Source of the DNA: Spirochaetota bacterium
GTDB taxonomy: Bacteria; Spirochaetota; Spirochaetia; ARS1246
Direction of reading: 5' to 3'
Length of the DNA: 44,527 nt
Assembly: GCA_024275515.1 (NCBI GenBank)
Contig: JAJRYZ010000222.1
Span: 1-44,527, forward strand
Made by a program: the position numbers and the translations under genes. Position 1 is the stretch's first letter, and each line of letters begins with the position of its first letter. Below are positions 1 through 7,280 of this stretch, in pieces. The notes beneath the pieces are model-generated. The model saw nothing but the letters and a program-made list of their open reading frames with translations. It had not been told where the DNA came from and did no database searches.

Positions 1-1
1 C

Positions 2-280
2 GAACAGATACTCCTCGCCATGCGAAACGCCGGGTATGTCCGTAGCCGTAAGGGTCCGAAGGGTTGGTATGAGCTCGCGAAGCCGCCCGAATCAATCAGT
101 GTTGCCGAGATAATTCGGCTGATGGACGGCGCACTCGCTCCGGTCGAGTCGGTTAGCAAGTACTACTACGAGGCGACGCCGCTCGAACAAAGTCCCCGGT
201 TGATCGGGCTGCTACGCTCAATTCGCGATCACGTTGCCGACATACTCGAGTCGACGAGCTTCGCCGATCTGGCCGAGTAG
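2..280 (+). CDS. Rrf2-family transcriptional regulator, 3' end only
   Basis: The reading frame is already open at base 2, so the gene begins upstream of the window; the ATG at 20 in the ORF track is internal. The visible 92 residues match the second half of Rrf2/IscR regulators: the end of the winged helix (GYVRSRKGPKGWYELAKPPE, the wing with its conserved KG..Y.LA..P pattern) followed by the linker helix SVAEIIRLMDGALAPVE and a C-terminal dimerisation helix. IscR-type members carry three cysteines just after this point to hold an Fe-S cluster; none is visible here, so this is probably a cluster-less Rrf2 protein (CymR/RsrR-like role unknown). The missing N-terminal part would contain the recognition helix. 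Family call is secure; the signal it senses cannot be read. Confidence 0.85.
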   Translation, partial: EQILLAMRNAGYVRSRKGPKGWYELAKPPESISVAEIIRLMDGALAPVESVSKYYYEATPLEQSPRLIGLLRSIRDHVADILESTSFADLAE

Positions 281-302
281 GCGTCCGCCTGCGCATCGTG
301 AG

Positions 303-336
303 CGATTCTCGATATGGCAGACCGTATCGAGAATCG
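303..336. repeat. Palindromic repeat, copy 1 of the dispersed family
   Basis: A 15-bp stem (303-317 with 322-336, one G-T-type mismatch, loop CAGA) starts 22 bases after the rrf2 stop. The half-site GCGATTCTCGATATGG resembles the half-sites of the other copies (GCGATTCCGAATCCGGC, AGCAATTCGAAATCTG). No T-tract follows, so a classic rho-independent terminator is not supported, although it could stabilise the 3' end. Weakest family member because the inner part of the stem differs. Confidence 0.5.
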
Positions 337-491
337 GCCGCCGCGCAAATAAGACGTTCTCGCGGCGATTCGCCGATCCCGACCGGCAATATCGCGAAGA
401 ATGCCGAAGTGAACGAGGGTTTCAGTCTCACAACGAAAGTTTTTGTCGCATCGCGCAGCCGGAGTTGTCGTCGGCGTCGGCAAGGAAGATG

Positions 492-520
492 TTGAAAAAT
501 GGTTTCTGCGGTATTATATT
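492..520 (+). promoter_or_regulatory. Sigma-70-type promoter for the 557-940 gene
   Basis: TTGAAA (492-497), a 17-base spacer and TATATT (515-520) lie in the most AT-rich stretch between the rrf2 end and the next gene. Predicted start of transcription is near 527, leaving about 30 bases of leader. The rest of the 281-556 gap holds only the palindrome at 303-336 and no credible gene. Confidence 0.6.
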
Positions 521-556
521 CTATTTATCCCATAGACATTAGCGGTCAAGAAGTAT

Positions 557-940
557 ATGAAGAGCCTCGGATACCGTATCTTTGGCGCGCCCCGGAACAA
601 CGACGACTATATCGCCTTCTCGCGGAAACACGCGCCGGAAGTGGTTGCCGTCACACCGGTCACGAGAGAGATCGTTCGCGAAACCTGTACGGTGACGGTT
701 TATTCCGCCGTGTTCGTCTGGAACATTGACGGCGACCGCAGGGTCGTCGAGGAGGTTTTCGGATGGTCGCGCCCCGATTACGACGAAGAACAGCTAGGAA
801 AGAGACGCGATGAGGCGGAAATGCGGTTCGCCGGTCGGCTGCGCGGTCTGCGCGAAAATGGAATCCGGGTAAATGCGCCCGGCTCGCTCTTCGCGTCGTC
901 TTCCGACGCGAAAGTGCACGGCGCCGCCGTCCCGGTATAA
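557..940 (+). CDS. Hypothetical protein, 127 aa
   Basis: I do not recognise this protein. It begins at an ATG preceded by AAGAAG at fair Shine-Dalgarno distance and by a good promoter at 492-520. No signal peptide or membrane segment is visible. The N-terminal half has alternating hydrophobic residues (CTVTVYSAVFVWNIDGDRR, suggesting two beta strands and a turn), and the middle is charged and helical (DEEQLGKRRDEAEMRFAGRLRGL). It stands alone on its transcript: a palindrome and the clpS leader follow. It may be lineage-restricted. Coding status is supported by the promoter, by codon-like composition and by the absence of a better frame, not by homology. Confidence 0.6.
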   Translation: MKSLGYRIFGAPRNNDDYIAFSRKHAPEVVAVTPVTREIVRETCTVTVYSAVFVWNIDGDRRVVEEVFGWSRPDYDEEQLGKRRDEAEMRFAGRLRGLRENGIRVNAPGSLFASSSDAKVHGAAVPV

Positions 941-951
941 ACCAAACCGGG

Positions 952-990
952 CAATTCTCGATTTGAAAAATCGAATCGGGAAATTGCTCC
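952..990. repeat. Palindromic repeat, copy 2 (degenerate)
   Basis: GCAATTCTCGATTT is answered by AAATCGAATCGGGAAATTGC, giving a stem with one side six bases longer. It lies 12 bases after the 557-940 stop and before clpS. The GGGCAATTC edge is shared with copy 5 at 19594. Confidence 0.5.
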
Positions 991-1004
991 TGCCGGATTG
1001 ACAT

Positions 1005-1484
1005 TTGCCTCCCGGCGAGCTTCTTCGTACCATGTCCGTAGCTATGAAATCGGCGACATTGGGCGGCACTTCGAAATCCGGCTTGCCGGATTCCGAAGTG
1101 CTCGTACTCTTTCAGAAATTCACCATATGGTCGCTCGATGCATCGGCCGCTTCGACTCCCGCCTCCGGTGATGAGGACATCGTTCGCTACGACTCCGACG
1201 TCCGAGAAAAAGTCGAAGAAGAGCTCAAAGAGCCCGACATGTGGGACGTGGTCCTTCATAACGACGACTACACGACCAAGGCGTTCGTCGTCGAAGTGCT
1301 CAGGACGGTGTTCCACAAGTCGGGTATCGAGGCCACGAAGCTGATGCTTCAGGTTCACAGGCACGGTCGCGGCGTGGTCGGCACCTACACTTACGATATC
1401 GCACACACCAAAGTCACCCGCGTCCACGACATGGCGAAGAAACGTGAGTTCCCGCTCCGCTGTTCGGTCGAAAAGAGTACTTAG
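1005..1484 (+). CDS. clpS: ATP-dependent Clp protease adaptor ClpS
   Basis: ClpS binds the N-domain of ClpA-type unfoldases and delivers N-degron substrates. The core is clear: MWDVVLHNDDYTTKAFVVEV (the HNDDYT loop that lines the N-degron pocket), the helix with LMLQVHRHGRGVVGTY, and the end DIAHTKVTRVHDMAKKREFPLRCSVE, matching the family to its C-terminus. About 20 residues before the core (SDVREKVEEELKEP) match the usual flexible delivery arm. The start is uncertain: the ORF opens at a TTG, with ATGs at 1032 and 1044 and a GTG at 1098, and none has a clear Shine-Dalgarno. The repeat at 1066-1101 lies inside this N-terminal stretch, so the true start may be at or after 1098. The stop TAG forms the edge of the inverted-repeat element at 1482-1586. 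Confidence 0.9.
   Translation: MPPGELLRTMSVAMKSATLGGTSKSGLPDSEVLVLFQKFTIWSLDASAASTPASGDEDIVRYDSDVREKVEEELKEPDMWDVVLHNDDYTTKAFVVEVLRTVFHKSGIEATKLMLQVHRHGRGVVGTYTYDIAHTKVTRVHDMAKKREFPLRCSVEKST
1066..1101. repeat. Palindromic repeat, copy 3 (clpS 5' region)
   Basis: Two 17-base arms, GCACTTCGAAATCCGGC (1066-1082) and its complement with one change (1085-1101), flank a TT loop. The bases just before it (CGGCGACATTGGGCGGCA) nearly match those beside copy 4 read on the minus strand (CGGTGACTTTGGGCGGCA), so the repeat unit is larger than the hairpin. Read through in frame it would encode SKSGLPDSE within the annotated clpS ORF. Confidence 0.8.
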
Positions 1485-1586
1485 TGACCCGAATCCTGTG
1501 GAAAACCCCACCGGTAGCGTGGTCCCGTGGTCGAGAGGGCCACCTGCAGCGGCAAAAGTCGTGAATCCACAGGATTCGGAACACTA
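1482..1586. mobile_element. 105-bp element with 21-bp terminal inverted repeats (MITE-like)
   Basis: The ends 1482-1502 and 1566-1586 are inverted repeats matching at 19 of 21 positions (core CCGAATCCTGTGGA, ends TAGTG). The interior has a weaker nested hairpin (GTGGTCCC with GGGCCAC). The clpS stop TAG is the first three bases of the left arm. No ORF is inside. It could also act as a 3'-end RNA hairpin for clpS, but there is no T-tract. Confidence 0.55.
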
Positions 1587-1625
1587 GAAAAAGAGCAACT
1601 GACCGGCGGCGCCGGTCGCGACGGT

Positions 1626-1654
1626 TTGTCCCGACGGTTCTGCGGCGATACTAT
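1626..1654 (+). promoter_or_regulatory. Candidate sigma-70 promoter for the kinase-galU pair
   Basis: TTGTCC (1626-1631), 17-base spacer, TACTAT (1649-1654), followed by the Shine-Dalgarno AAGAGGAA at 1663-1670. Moderate match; placed directly after the 105-bp element. Confidence 0.45.
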
Positions 1655-1680
1655 TCTCTTTTAAGAGGAAATTGGCAGTC

Positions 1681-2781
1681 ATGATCATTTCTACCTACGC
1701 CTATCCACGCGCGGCGCTTATCGGCAACCCGTCCGACGGTTACCACGGGAAAACGATCGCGTTCCTGTTCGACGATTATCGGGTGGAGGTGACGCTCTAC
1801 GAATCGCCCGAGCTCGAGATTCTCGCCGCCGAACGCGATCATTCGCGCTTCGCCTCGCTCCGCGATCTGGTCAACGACGTCGGAAGTTTCGGCTATTACG
1901 GCGGCATCCGGCTGATCAAAGCCACGCTCAAAAAGTTCTATGAATACTGCGCCCATCGCGGGATCGAGCTCGACGAACGCAACTTCACTATTCGGTATCA
2001 TACGACGATCCCCATACGACTCGGCATGGCCGGCTCGAGCGCGATTATCGCCGCCACGACGAAAGCGCTGTTCCGATTCTTCGGTGTTTCCATGCCGAAA
2101 GAGCTGCTGCCCGAGTTCCTGCTCTCGGTCGAGACCGACGAGCTCGCGATATCGGCGGGTCTGCAGGACCGCGTGGCGCAGGCGTACGGAGGCTTGGTGT
2201 TTATGGACTTCGCCCGTGAGCATTTCGACCGACAAGGCTACGGCGTCTACGAGAAGCTCGATCCGCGACTGCTGCAGAACGTCTACGTCGCCTATCGAAC
2301 CACGCTCGCGGAGGGGAGCGAGGTGCTCCATAACGACATGCGCGGCCGATACGACGCCGGAGATCCCGATATTCACCACGCCGTCGACCGATGGGCCGAT
2401 TTGACCGTCGAGTATCGAAGAGTTTTGGACGAGGCCGCCGCTGAGCACGGCGTCCTCGAAAACAGCCGGAGCGACGGCCGCAGAGTCGAGGCGTACGGCG
2501 CTACGCTCCACGCGCGCTTGAGTCCGCTTATCAACGAAAACTACGACCTTCGCCGCGCCCATCTCCCGGTGAGCGACGCGAACCACGAAATGGTTCTTGC
2601 CGCGCGGAGAATCGGGGCAAGCGCCAAGTTTACCGGGTCCGGCGGCGCCGTCGTCGGCACTTATGCCGACTCTCGGATGCTGCAGGCGCTTCGCGCCGAT
2701 CTCGGAGCGCGCGGGATCCAGGTGATCGTTCCGAGCATCGTCGACGACGGGTTCGGCGAACTCGACGAGTTCGGCGGGTAG
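1681..2781 (+). CDS. Glucuronokinase-like GHMP kinase
   Basis: A GHMP-superfamily sugar kinase of 366 residues. The N-terminus YPRAALIGNPSDGYHGKTIA and the ATP loop PIRLGMAGSSAI are GHMP motif 1 and 2; AKFTGSGGAVVG is motif 3. The segments AGLQDRVAQAYGGLVFMDF and NENYDLRRA closely follow the plant glucuronokinase pattern as I remember it, so phosphorylation of D-glucuronate to glucuronate-1-phosphate is the best guess; other GHMP sugar-1-kinases remain possible. The galU-type gene starts six bases after its stop, giving the next step (transfer to UTP). The ATG at 1681 is preferred over TTG 1672, because AAGAGGAA overlaps too closely with the TTG. Cytoplasmic. Confidence 0.78.
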   Translation: MIISTYAYPRAALIGNPSDGYHGKTIAFLFDDYRVEVTLYESPELEILAAERDHSRFASLRDLVNDVGSFGYYGGIRLIKATLKKFYEYCAHRGIELDERNFTIRYHTTIPIRLGMAGSSAIIAATTKALFRFFGVSMPKELLPEFLLSVETDELAISAGLQDRVAQAYGGLVFMDFAREHFDRQGYGVYEKLDPRLLQNVYVAYRTTLAEGSEVLHNDMRGRYDAGDPDIHHAVDRWADLTVEYRRVLDEAAAEHGVLENSRSDGRRVEAYGATLHARLSPLINENYDLRRAHLPVSDANHEMVLAARRIGASAKFTGSGGAVVGTYADSRMLQALRADLGARGIQVIVPSIVDDGFGELDEFGG

Positions 2782-2787
2782 CGCTTC

Positions 2788-3663
2788 ATGGGCGAACAGT
2801 CGGTACGGAAGGCGGTCGTCCCCGCCGCCGGGCTCGGGACCAGGTTTCTTCCGGTCGCCAAAGCGGTGCCCAAAGAGCTGCTTCCGATTCTGGGGCGTCC
2901 CGTCGTCGATTTCGTCGTCGCCGAAGCGATCGAGGCCGGCTGCACCGACGTCTGCATCGTCCTCGGTCCCGGAAAGGAGGCGATTCGGCGCTACTTCGAC
3001 GTTGCGCCCGAGCTCGAAGCAAGGCTCCGGGCGGCCGGAAGAACGAGCGAGCTCGAAGCAACCCGGCGTCCCGGGCGCGGGGCGTCGATCCGTTACGCCT
3101 ATCAATCCGAACCTCTCGGGCTCGGGCACGCCCTTGTCTGCGCAAAGGACTTCGTCGGTTCCGATCCGTTTTTGTTTCTCCTCGGCGACACGATTCTCCG
3201 TCCCGCTTTCGCGCCGTCGCTCGTAGCCGCCTTTTCGGAGTTGCGTACGTCGCTCGTAGCCGCCGAGCGCGTCGATCGGGATCGCGTTTCACGCTACGGA
3301 ATCTGCAGCCCGGATGAATCTTCCCGCACGGGCCGCCGCCCGTTCCGCCTCGCAGGGCTCGTCGAAAAACCTCATCCGGCCGAGGCGCCTTCCGATTACG
3401 CAATCGCGGCGCGCTATCTCTTTACCGATAGGATTTGGCGGCATCTCGATGAGGTATCGGTCGGAAAGGGCGGCGAGATCCAGCTGACCGACGCGATGGA
3501 CATGCTCGCCCGCGACTCGAGTGCCTCGGGCGGAATCTATGCGTATCCTATCGGCGGAAAGCGCTACGATCTGGGCAACCCGATCGATTTTCTCGCAGCC
3601 GAGATCGAGTTCGCGCACGCCGGACTTACGGCGGAGGAGCTTCGAAGGACGGGGCTCGCCTGA
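2788..3663 (+). CDS. galU: UTP--glucose-1-phosphate uridylyltransferase family protein
   Basis: Makes UDP-sugar from UTP and a sugar-1-phosphate. The first residues VRKAVVPAAGLGTRFLPVAK contain the nucleotide-binding G-x-G-T-R-x-x-P-x-x-K signature; KELLPILGRPVVDFVV, SEPLGLGHALVCA, FLFLLGDTI (metal Asp), LAGLVEKP and GGEIQLTDAM follow in the order of bacterial GalU, and the length (291 aa) is normal. Downstream of the glucuronokinase-like gene by six bases, so the pair is almost certainly co-transcribed. The pairing hints that the natural substrate may include glucuronate-1-phosphate as well as glucose-1-phosphate; this is inference, since sequence does not show substrate choice. Confidence 0.9.
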   Translation: MGEQSVRKAVVPAAGLGTRFLPVAKAVPKELLPILGRPVVDFVVAEAIEAGCTDVCIVLGPGKEAIRRYFDVAPELEARLRAAGRTSELEATRRPGRGASIRYAYQSEPLGLGHALVCAKDFVGSDPFLFLLGDTILRPAFAPSLVAAFSELRTSLVAAERVDRDRVSRYGICSPDESSRTGRRPFRLAGLVEKPHPAEAPSDYAIAARYLFTDRIWRHLDEVSVGKGGEIQLTDAMDMLARDSSASGGIYAYPIGGKRYDLGNPIDFLAAEIEFAHAGLTAEELRRTGLA

Positions 3664-3740
3664 ACGCCGATCTCGGCGCTCGGGACCTCGCTTCGCCGTC
3701 AAGAATCCGCCGGATCTGGACGGATCGGGACGACGGTAGT

Positions 3741-4901
3741 ATGTTTGGTGCAGCGATGCGCCCGCTCCTTGACCACCTCGAAGCCCTTCCTTATCCCACC
3801 TTGCTTTATTCGACCTCTTCCCTTGACATCTACTTCGGCAAGCCCGAATCGTCGACTCTCTACGTGTATACCGAAGGAGATCTGATAGAGTTGGTAAAGG
3901 TGTTCAGCAACCTGGAATATCCCGGGACGAGCTTCGCGGACGCGATGCTCACCGCCGAGGAAGGCACGGTGATGTTCAAAACCGTCGAGGACATCGCCAA
4001 GCCGCCTCAGCTTCCGTTCGCCCCGTCGAACCTCTACTACGCTCCGAAGGGAAAAAAATACGTCGACCCTTACGGAGTCTATCCGGAGGTAAGGAACAGA
4101 CGGCTCGTCTTTGCCGAAAGCGACTCGTCGGACGGAATGATCGTTCGCGACTGGCGCATGTTCGCCGACACCGCGGTCTTGCTTTCTCGTTACGATTTCG
4201 ACGTCGACGAGGTGAGCGAGGAACTCGTCGACACCGCCGCCCACGCCGACCTCGAAAGAGTGTTGCAGCCCGACGGTCCGGAGTCTCAGAGGCGTCTTCT
4301 CGTCGAGCTTTTCGAGAGTCGCAATCCCAAGGCGGGCTTGAGGTTTCTGCGCCGGGTCGGGTATATCGACGTTCACTGGAACGATCTTTCGGCCATGTAC
4401 AACGTTTCGCACACGAAGGATCATCATCCGGAAGGAAACGTCTGGGAACACACGCTTGAAACATTCCGTTATCGAAAAGACACGAACCTGGCGCTGTCGC
4501 TCGGGCTCCTGTTCCACGACGCGGGAAAACCGTACGCGTTACCCAACGAAGGTCGCCTGTTCGATCGGCACTCGCAAATCGGCGCGCAGATCGCGTCGCG
4601 GTTTCTCAGGCGCCTCGGGTTTTCCGAACGACTTGTCGGAAACGTGCTTTTTCTCGTGCGCGAACATATGCTGCCGGGGTTTCTCCATCGACTGCCCACC
4701 TATCGTACCGAGCGGGTGATGGGATCGGAGTTGTTTCCGCTTCTTCTCGAGCTTTATCGGTGCGACCTCTCTTCGACCTACCGCGGCCCGAGCGGGTATT
4801 ACCGGGCCTGCAAAGTGTATCGGTCGTACTTGAAAAATGTGCGGAATCCGTTTAGAACATCCGACGGTAAGAAAATTCTCCGCCGATATGTAGAGCGATA
4901 A
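3741..4901 (+). CDS. HD-domain protein related to CCA-adding/poly(A) polymerase family
   Basis: The C-terminal half contains an HD metal-dependent phosphohydrolase core: DHHPEGNVWEHTLETFR, LLFHDAGKP (the HD pair), DRHSQIGAQIASRFLRRLGF and VLFLVREHM. This arrangement is typical of the HD module fused to bacterial tRNA nucleotidyltransferases. The first 180 residues would occupy the nucleotidyltransferase position, but I see no convincing G-S-x-DxD catalytic motif, so a degenerate or different head domain is likely. A second start, ATG 3756, fits the short promoter-to-start spacing seen elsewhere (TAGTAT at 3737-3742). Probably follows galU in one unit after a 77-base gap. HD hydrolase identity is firm; a role in tRNA processing is speculative. 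Confidence 0.75.
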   Translation: MFGAAMRPLLDHLEALPYPTLLYSTSSLDIYFGKPESSTLYVYTEGDLIELVKVFSNLEYPGTSFADAMLTAEEGTVMFKTVEDIAKPPQLPFAPSNLYYAPKGKKYVDPYGVYPEVRNRRLVFAESDSSDGMIVRDWRMFADTAVLLSRYDFDVDEVSEELVDTAAHADLERVLQPDGPESQRRLLVELFESRNPKAGLRFLRRVGYIDVHWNDLSAMYNVSHTKDHHPEGNVWEHTLETFRYRKDTNLALSLGLLFHDAGKPYALPNEGRLFDRHSQIGAQIASRFLRRLGFSERLVGNVLFLVREHMLPGFLHRLPTYRTERVMGSELFPLLLELYRCDLSSTYRGPSGYYRACKVYRSYLKNVRNPFRTSDGKKILRRYVER

Positions 4902-4942
4902 TAGCGGCGCGGACAGAAGAAGGACGAACGGGACACGGTATC

Positions 4943-5863
4943 GTGCCTTACATCCGAACACAAGCGATCAAGCGCGCCTCCTACATCGCGATCGGTGGAA
5001 ACACTTTGCTGGCGTTTCTCAAGGTAGTCGTGGGGCTTATCGCGGGGAGCCTCGCGGTCGTCAGCGACGGCATCGACACCAGCACCGATATTATCACCTC
5101 GATCATCACGCTCCTCGCGGCTCAGCTCATGAGCAAACCTCCCGACAAGGAACACCCGTACGGTCACCGAAGGATCGAAGTTCTCGCGACCAAGCTCGTC
5201 TCGTTCGTCATCTTCTTCGTCGGCGCCCAGCTCGCGCTCTCCACGCTGCGATCGCTCATCGCCGCCGAGCAGCCCGAAGTTCCCGCTCCCGCGGCAATCT
5301 ACGTCACCGTAGCGTCGATCGCGGGCAAAGTTTTTCTGGCATATATTCTTTTCCGCTTCGGCAGGCGACACGAAAGTCCGATGATCATCGCGAACGCCAG
5401 AAACATGGTGAGCGATATCTACATATCCGCAACCGTTCTTACCGGGCTCGTCTTTACAGACCTTTTCGATCTCGCCGTCATCGATACGGTGCTCGCGCTC
5501 GCGGTAAGCGTGTGGGTCATGAAAACGGCGATAGGTGTCTTTCTCGACTCGAGTATCGAGGTTATGGAGGGAGTTCGTGATCACTCGGTGTACGAGCGAA
5601 TCTTTCAGGCGGTCGCCTCGGTTGCCGGCGCGTCAAACGCTCACCGGACGCGAATTCGGCAGATCAGCAACCTCTACGTCGTCGATATGGACGTTGAAGT
5701 GGACCCTTCGATTACGGTGGAAGAGGGGCACAGAATCGCCATGACCGTCGAACAGACGATCCGCGACCAGGTACGGAACATCTACGACATCATTGTTCAC
5801 ATCGAGCCTCACGGGAACGACGAATCTGACGAGAGATACGGACGGTCCGAGGCGGAGGGGTAA
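4943..5863 (+). CDS. Cation diffusion facilitator family metal exporter
   Basis: An inner-membrane proton-coupled exporter of divalent metals. Six membrane helices fill the first 200 residues, followed by the cytoplasmic ferredoxin-like domain (RQISNLYVVDMDVEVDP, then VRNIYDIIVHIEPHG). HPYGHRRIEVLA after helix 2 is the family signature. The transport site differs from zinc CDFs: helix 2 reads SDGIDTSTDI, giving D-x3-D instead of H-x3-D, and helix 5 reads NARNMVSD, giving N-x3-D. In known subfamilies such sites go with Mn or Fe transport, so zinc is less likely. Starts at GTG 4943, with 41 bases after the HD gene. It is convergent with thrC. Confidence 0.9.
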   Translation: MPYIRTQAIKRASYIAIGGNTLLAFLKVVVGLIAGSLAVVSDGIDTSTDIITSIITLLAAQLMSKPPDKEHPYGHRRIEVLATKLVSFVIFFVGAQLALSTLRSLIAAEQPEVPAPAAIYVTVASIAGKVFLAYILFRFGRRHESPMIIANARNMVSDIYISATVLTGLVFTDLFDLAVIDTVLALAVSVWVMKTAIGVFLDSSIEVMEGVRDHSVYERIFQAVASVAGASNAHRTRIRQISNLYVVDMDVEVDPSITVEEGHRIAMTVEQTIRDQVRNIYDIIVHIEPHGNDESDERYGRSEAEG

Positions 5864-5889
5864 ACGTCACGTGGCGCCCGCGCGCGCTC

Positions 5890-7278
5890 CTACCCCCACC
5901 GATCGAGCAAAAACTCGCGGAGCGCCGCCGTTCGTGCGTCGATTCTCGTAGCCGATTTCGATCGCTTCATCGCTTCGGCGAGGCGTCCGGGAAGCTCGGG
6001 TCGCTCTCCGACCGCCTCTTCGATCACTTCTCCGAACTTGGCCGGATGCGCCGTCGCGAGGCACACCACCCGGCGCGCGTCCGACCGACCGCTCCCGCCG
6101 GCCTCCGATCGTCGTTTTTCCTGTTCAGGACGACGCCGCTCCGGATGCTCGCCTCCCCCGGCCGCCGATCCGCGCTTCCGTTCAAGAAACCGCCGGGCGG
6201 CGCGCACTCCCACCGCGGTGTGCGGGCAGATGAATCGTCGCGTGGTCTCCCAGGTGAAGCGAATCTCCTCCATCGTTTCTTCGTCGCCGACGACGGCGCC
6301 CGAAATCGTCCGCGCCATCCGGTCGTGGTCGCCCGAGAATATCGCGAGCAGGCGCTCGAAGTTGCTCGGGTTTCCCACGTCCATCGCGTTGGAGTAGGTG
6401 CGCAGCGATGAGCGCGGAGCGAAGACCGCCGATTCGAGATACTTCGGGACGACGTCGTTTATGTTCGTCGCGGCGATAAAACCCGCGCACTCCATGCCCC
6501 ACCGCCGGGCCATTACTCCCGCGGTCAGGTTGCCGAAGTTACCGCTTGGAACGCAGAAGGTGACAGGACCGCCGGCGGCGACGCCGGCATAGACGTAGTA
6601 GAACGCCTGTGGAAGCAGTCGACCGATGTTGATCGAGTTCGCCGAAGTGAGCGGTAACCGCCTTCGAAGCTCCGGGTCGAGGAACGCCTCTTTGGCCATT
6701 CGCTGGCAGTCGTCGAACGCGCCGTCGACCTCGAGCGCGTGGACGTTGTCGCCCACCGTGGTCAGCTGTTGTTCCTGCAACGGGCTGACTCGCCCGGACG
6801 GATAGAGGATGACCACCTCGATCGCGTCACGTCGATGAAACGCCTGCGCCACCGCGCTTCCCGTGTCCCCCGACGTTGCGGTAAGGATGATCGTTCGTCG
6901 TCCCGACCTGGCGAGAAAGCGCTCCATCGCCGAGGCGAGAAATGACGCGCCGAAATCCTTGAAGGCGCACGAGGGACCGTGAAAGAGCTCGAGAAGATCG
7001 ATCTCGCCGTCGAGACGAGCAAGCGCCGGAGCGAAGCGATAGGCGGCTTCGCATACCTCGCGAGCGCCGCCGGCGCCGAGTTCGTCGCCGAGGAGTGCGG
7101 CGGTAAGCTCCGAGGCCACCGATACGAACGACGTTTCCGGCCTGAATCGCGAGATGATCGCGCTCAAGTCCGGCGGGGAATCGATCTTGTAGAGCCCGCC
7201 GTCGGGAGCGAGCCCCGAGAGAATTGCTTCTTCGAAAGACGCCGATATCGATTCGTCTCTCGTGCTTGTAAGACGCAT
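5890..7278 (-). CDS. thrC: Threonine synthase
   Basis: PLP enzyme converting O-phosphohomoserine to threonine. It has the N-terminal lobe (LAPDGGLY, ELFHGPSCAFKDFGA with the PLP lysine at about 107), the catalytic TATSGDTGSAVAQAF loop and PSGNFGNLTAG phosphate-binding turn, and the C-terminal TAHPAKF. 462 residues. An insertion of about 35 residues rich in Arg, Glu and Gly (roughly 368-402, RGSAAGGGEHPERRRPEQEK) sits before that C-terminal motif and is not part of the usual fold; it looks like a surface low-complexity loop. Starts two bases after the lysC stop, so the two are translated from one mRNA. Confidence 0.95.
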   Translation of the reverse strand: MRLTSTRDESISASFEEAILSGLAPDGGLYKIDSPPDLSAIISRFRPETSFVSVASELTAALLGDELGAGGAREVCEAAYRFAPALARLDGEIDLLELFHGPSCAFKDFGASFLASAMERFLARSGRRTIILTATSGDTGSAVAQAFHRRDAIEVVILYPSGRVSPLQEQQLTTVGDNVHALEVDGAFDDCQRMAKEAFLDPELRRRLPLTSANSINIGRLLPQAFYYVYAGVAAGGPVTFCVPSGNFGNLTAGVMARRWGMECAGFIAATNINDVVPKYLESAVFAPRSSLRTYSNAMDVGNPSNFERLLAIFSGDHDRMARTISGAVVGDEETMEEIRFTWETTRRFICPHTAVGVRAARRFLERKRGSAAGGGEHPERRRPEQEKRRSEAGGSGRSDARRVVCLATAHPAKFGEVIEEAVGERPELPGRLAEAMKRSKSATRIDARTAALREFLLDRWG

Positions 7279-7280
7279 GA

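Noticed and set aside
1651-3129. 492-aa minus-strand ORF antisense to the glucuronokinase and galU genes
   Set aside because: High-GC shadow ORF; the plus-strand genes have clear conserved motifs.
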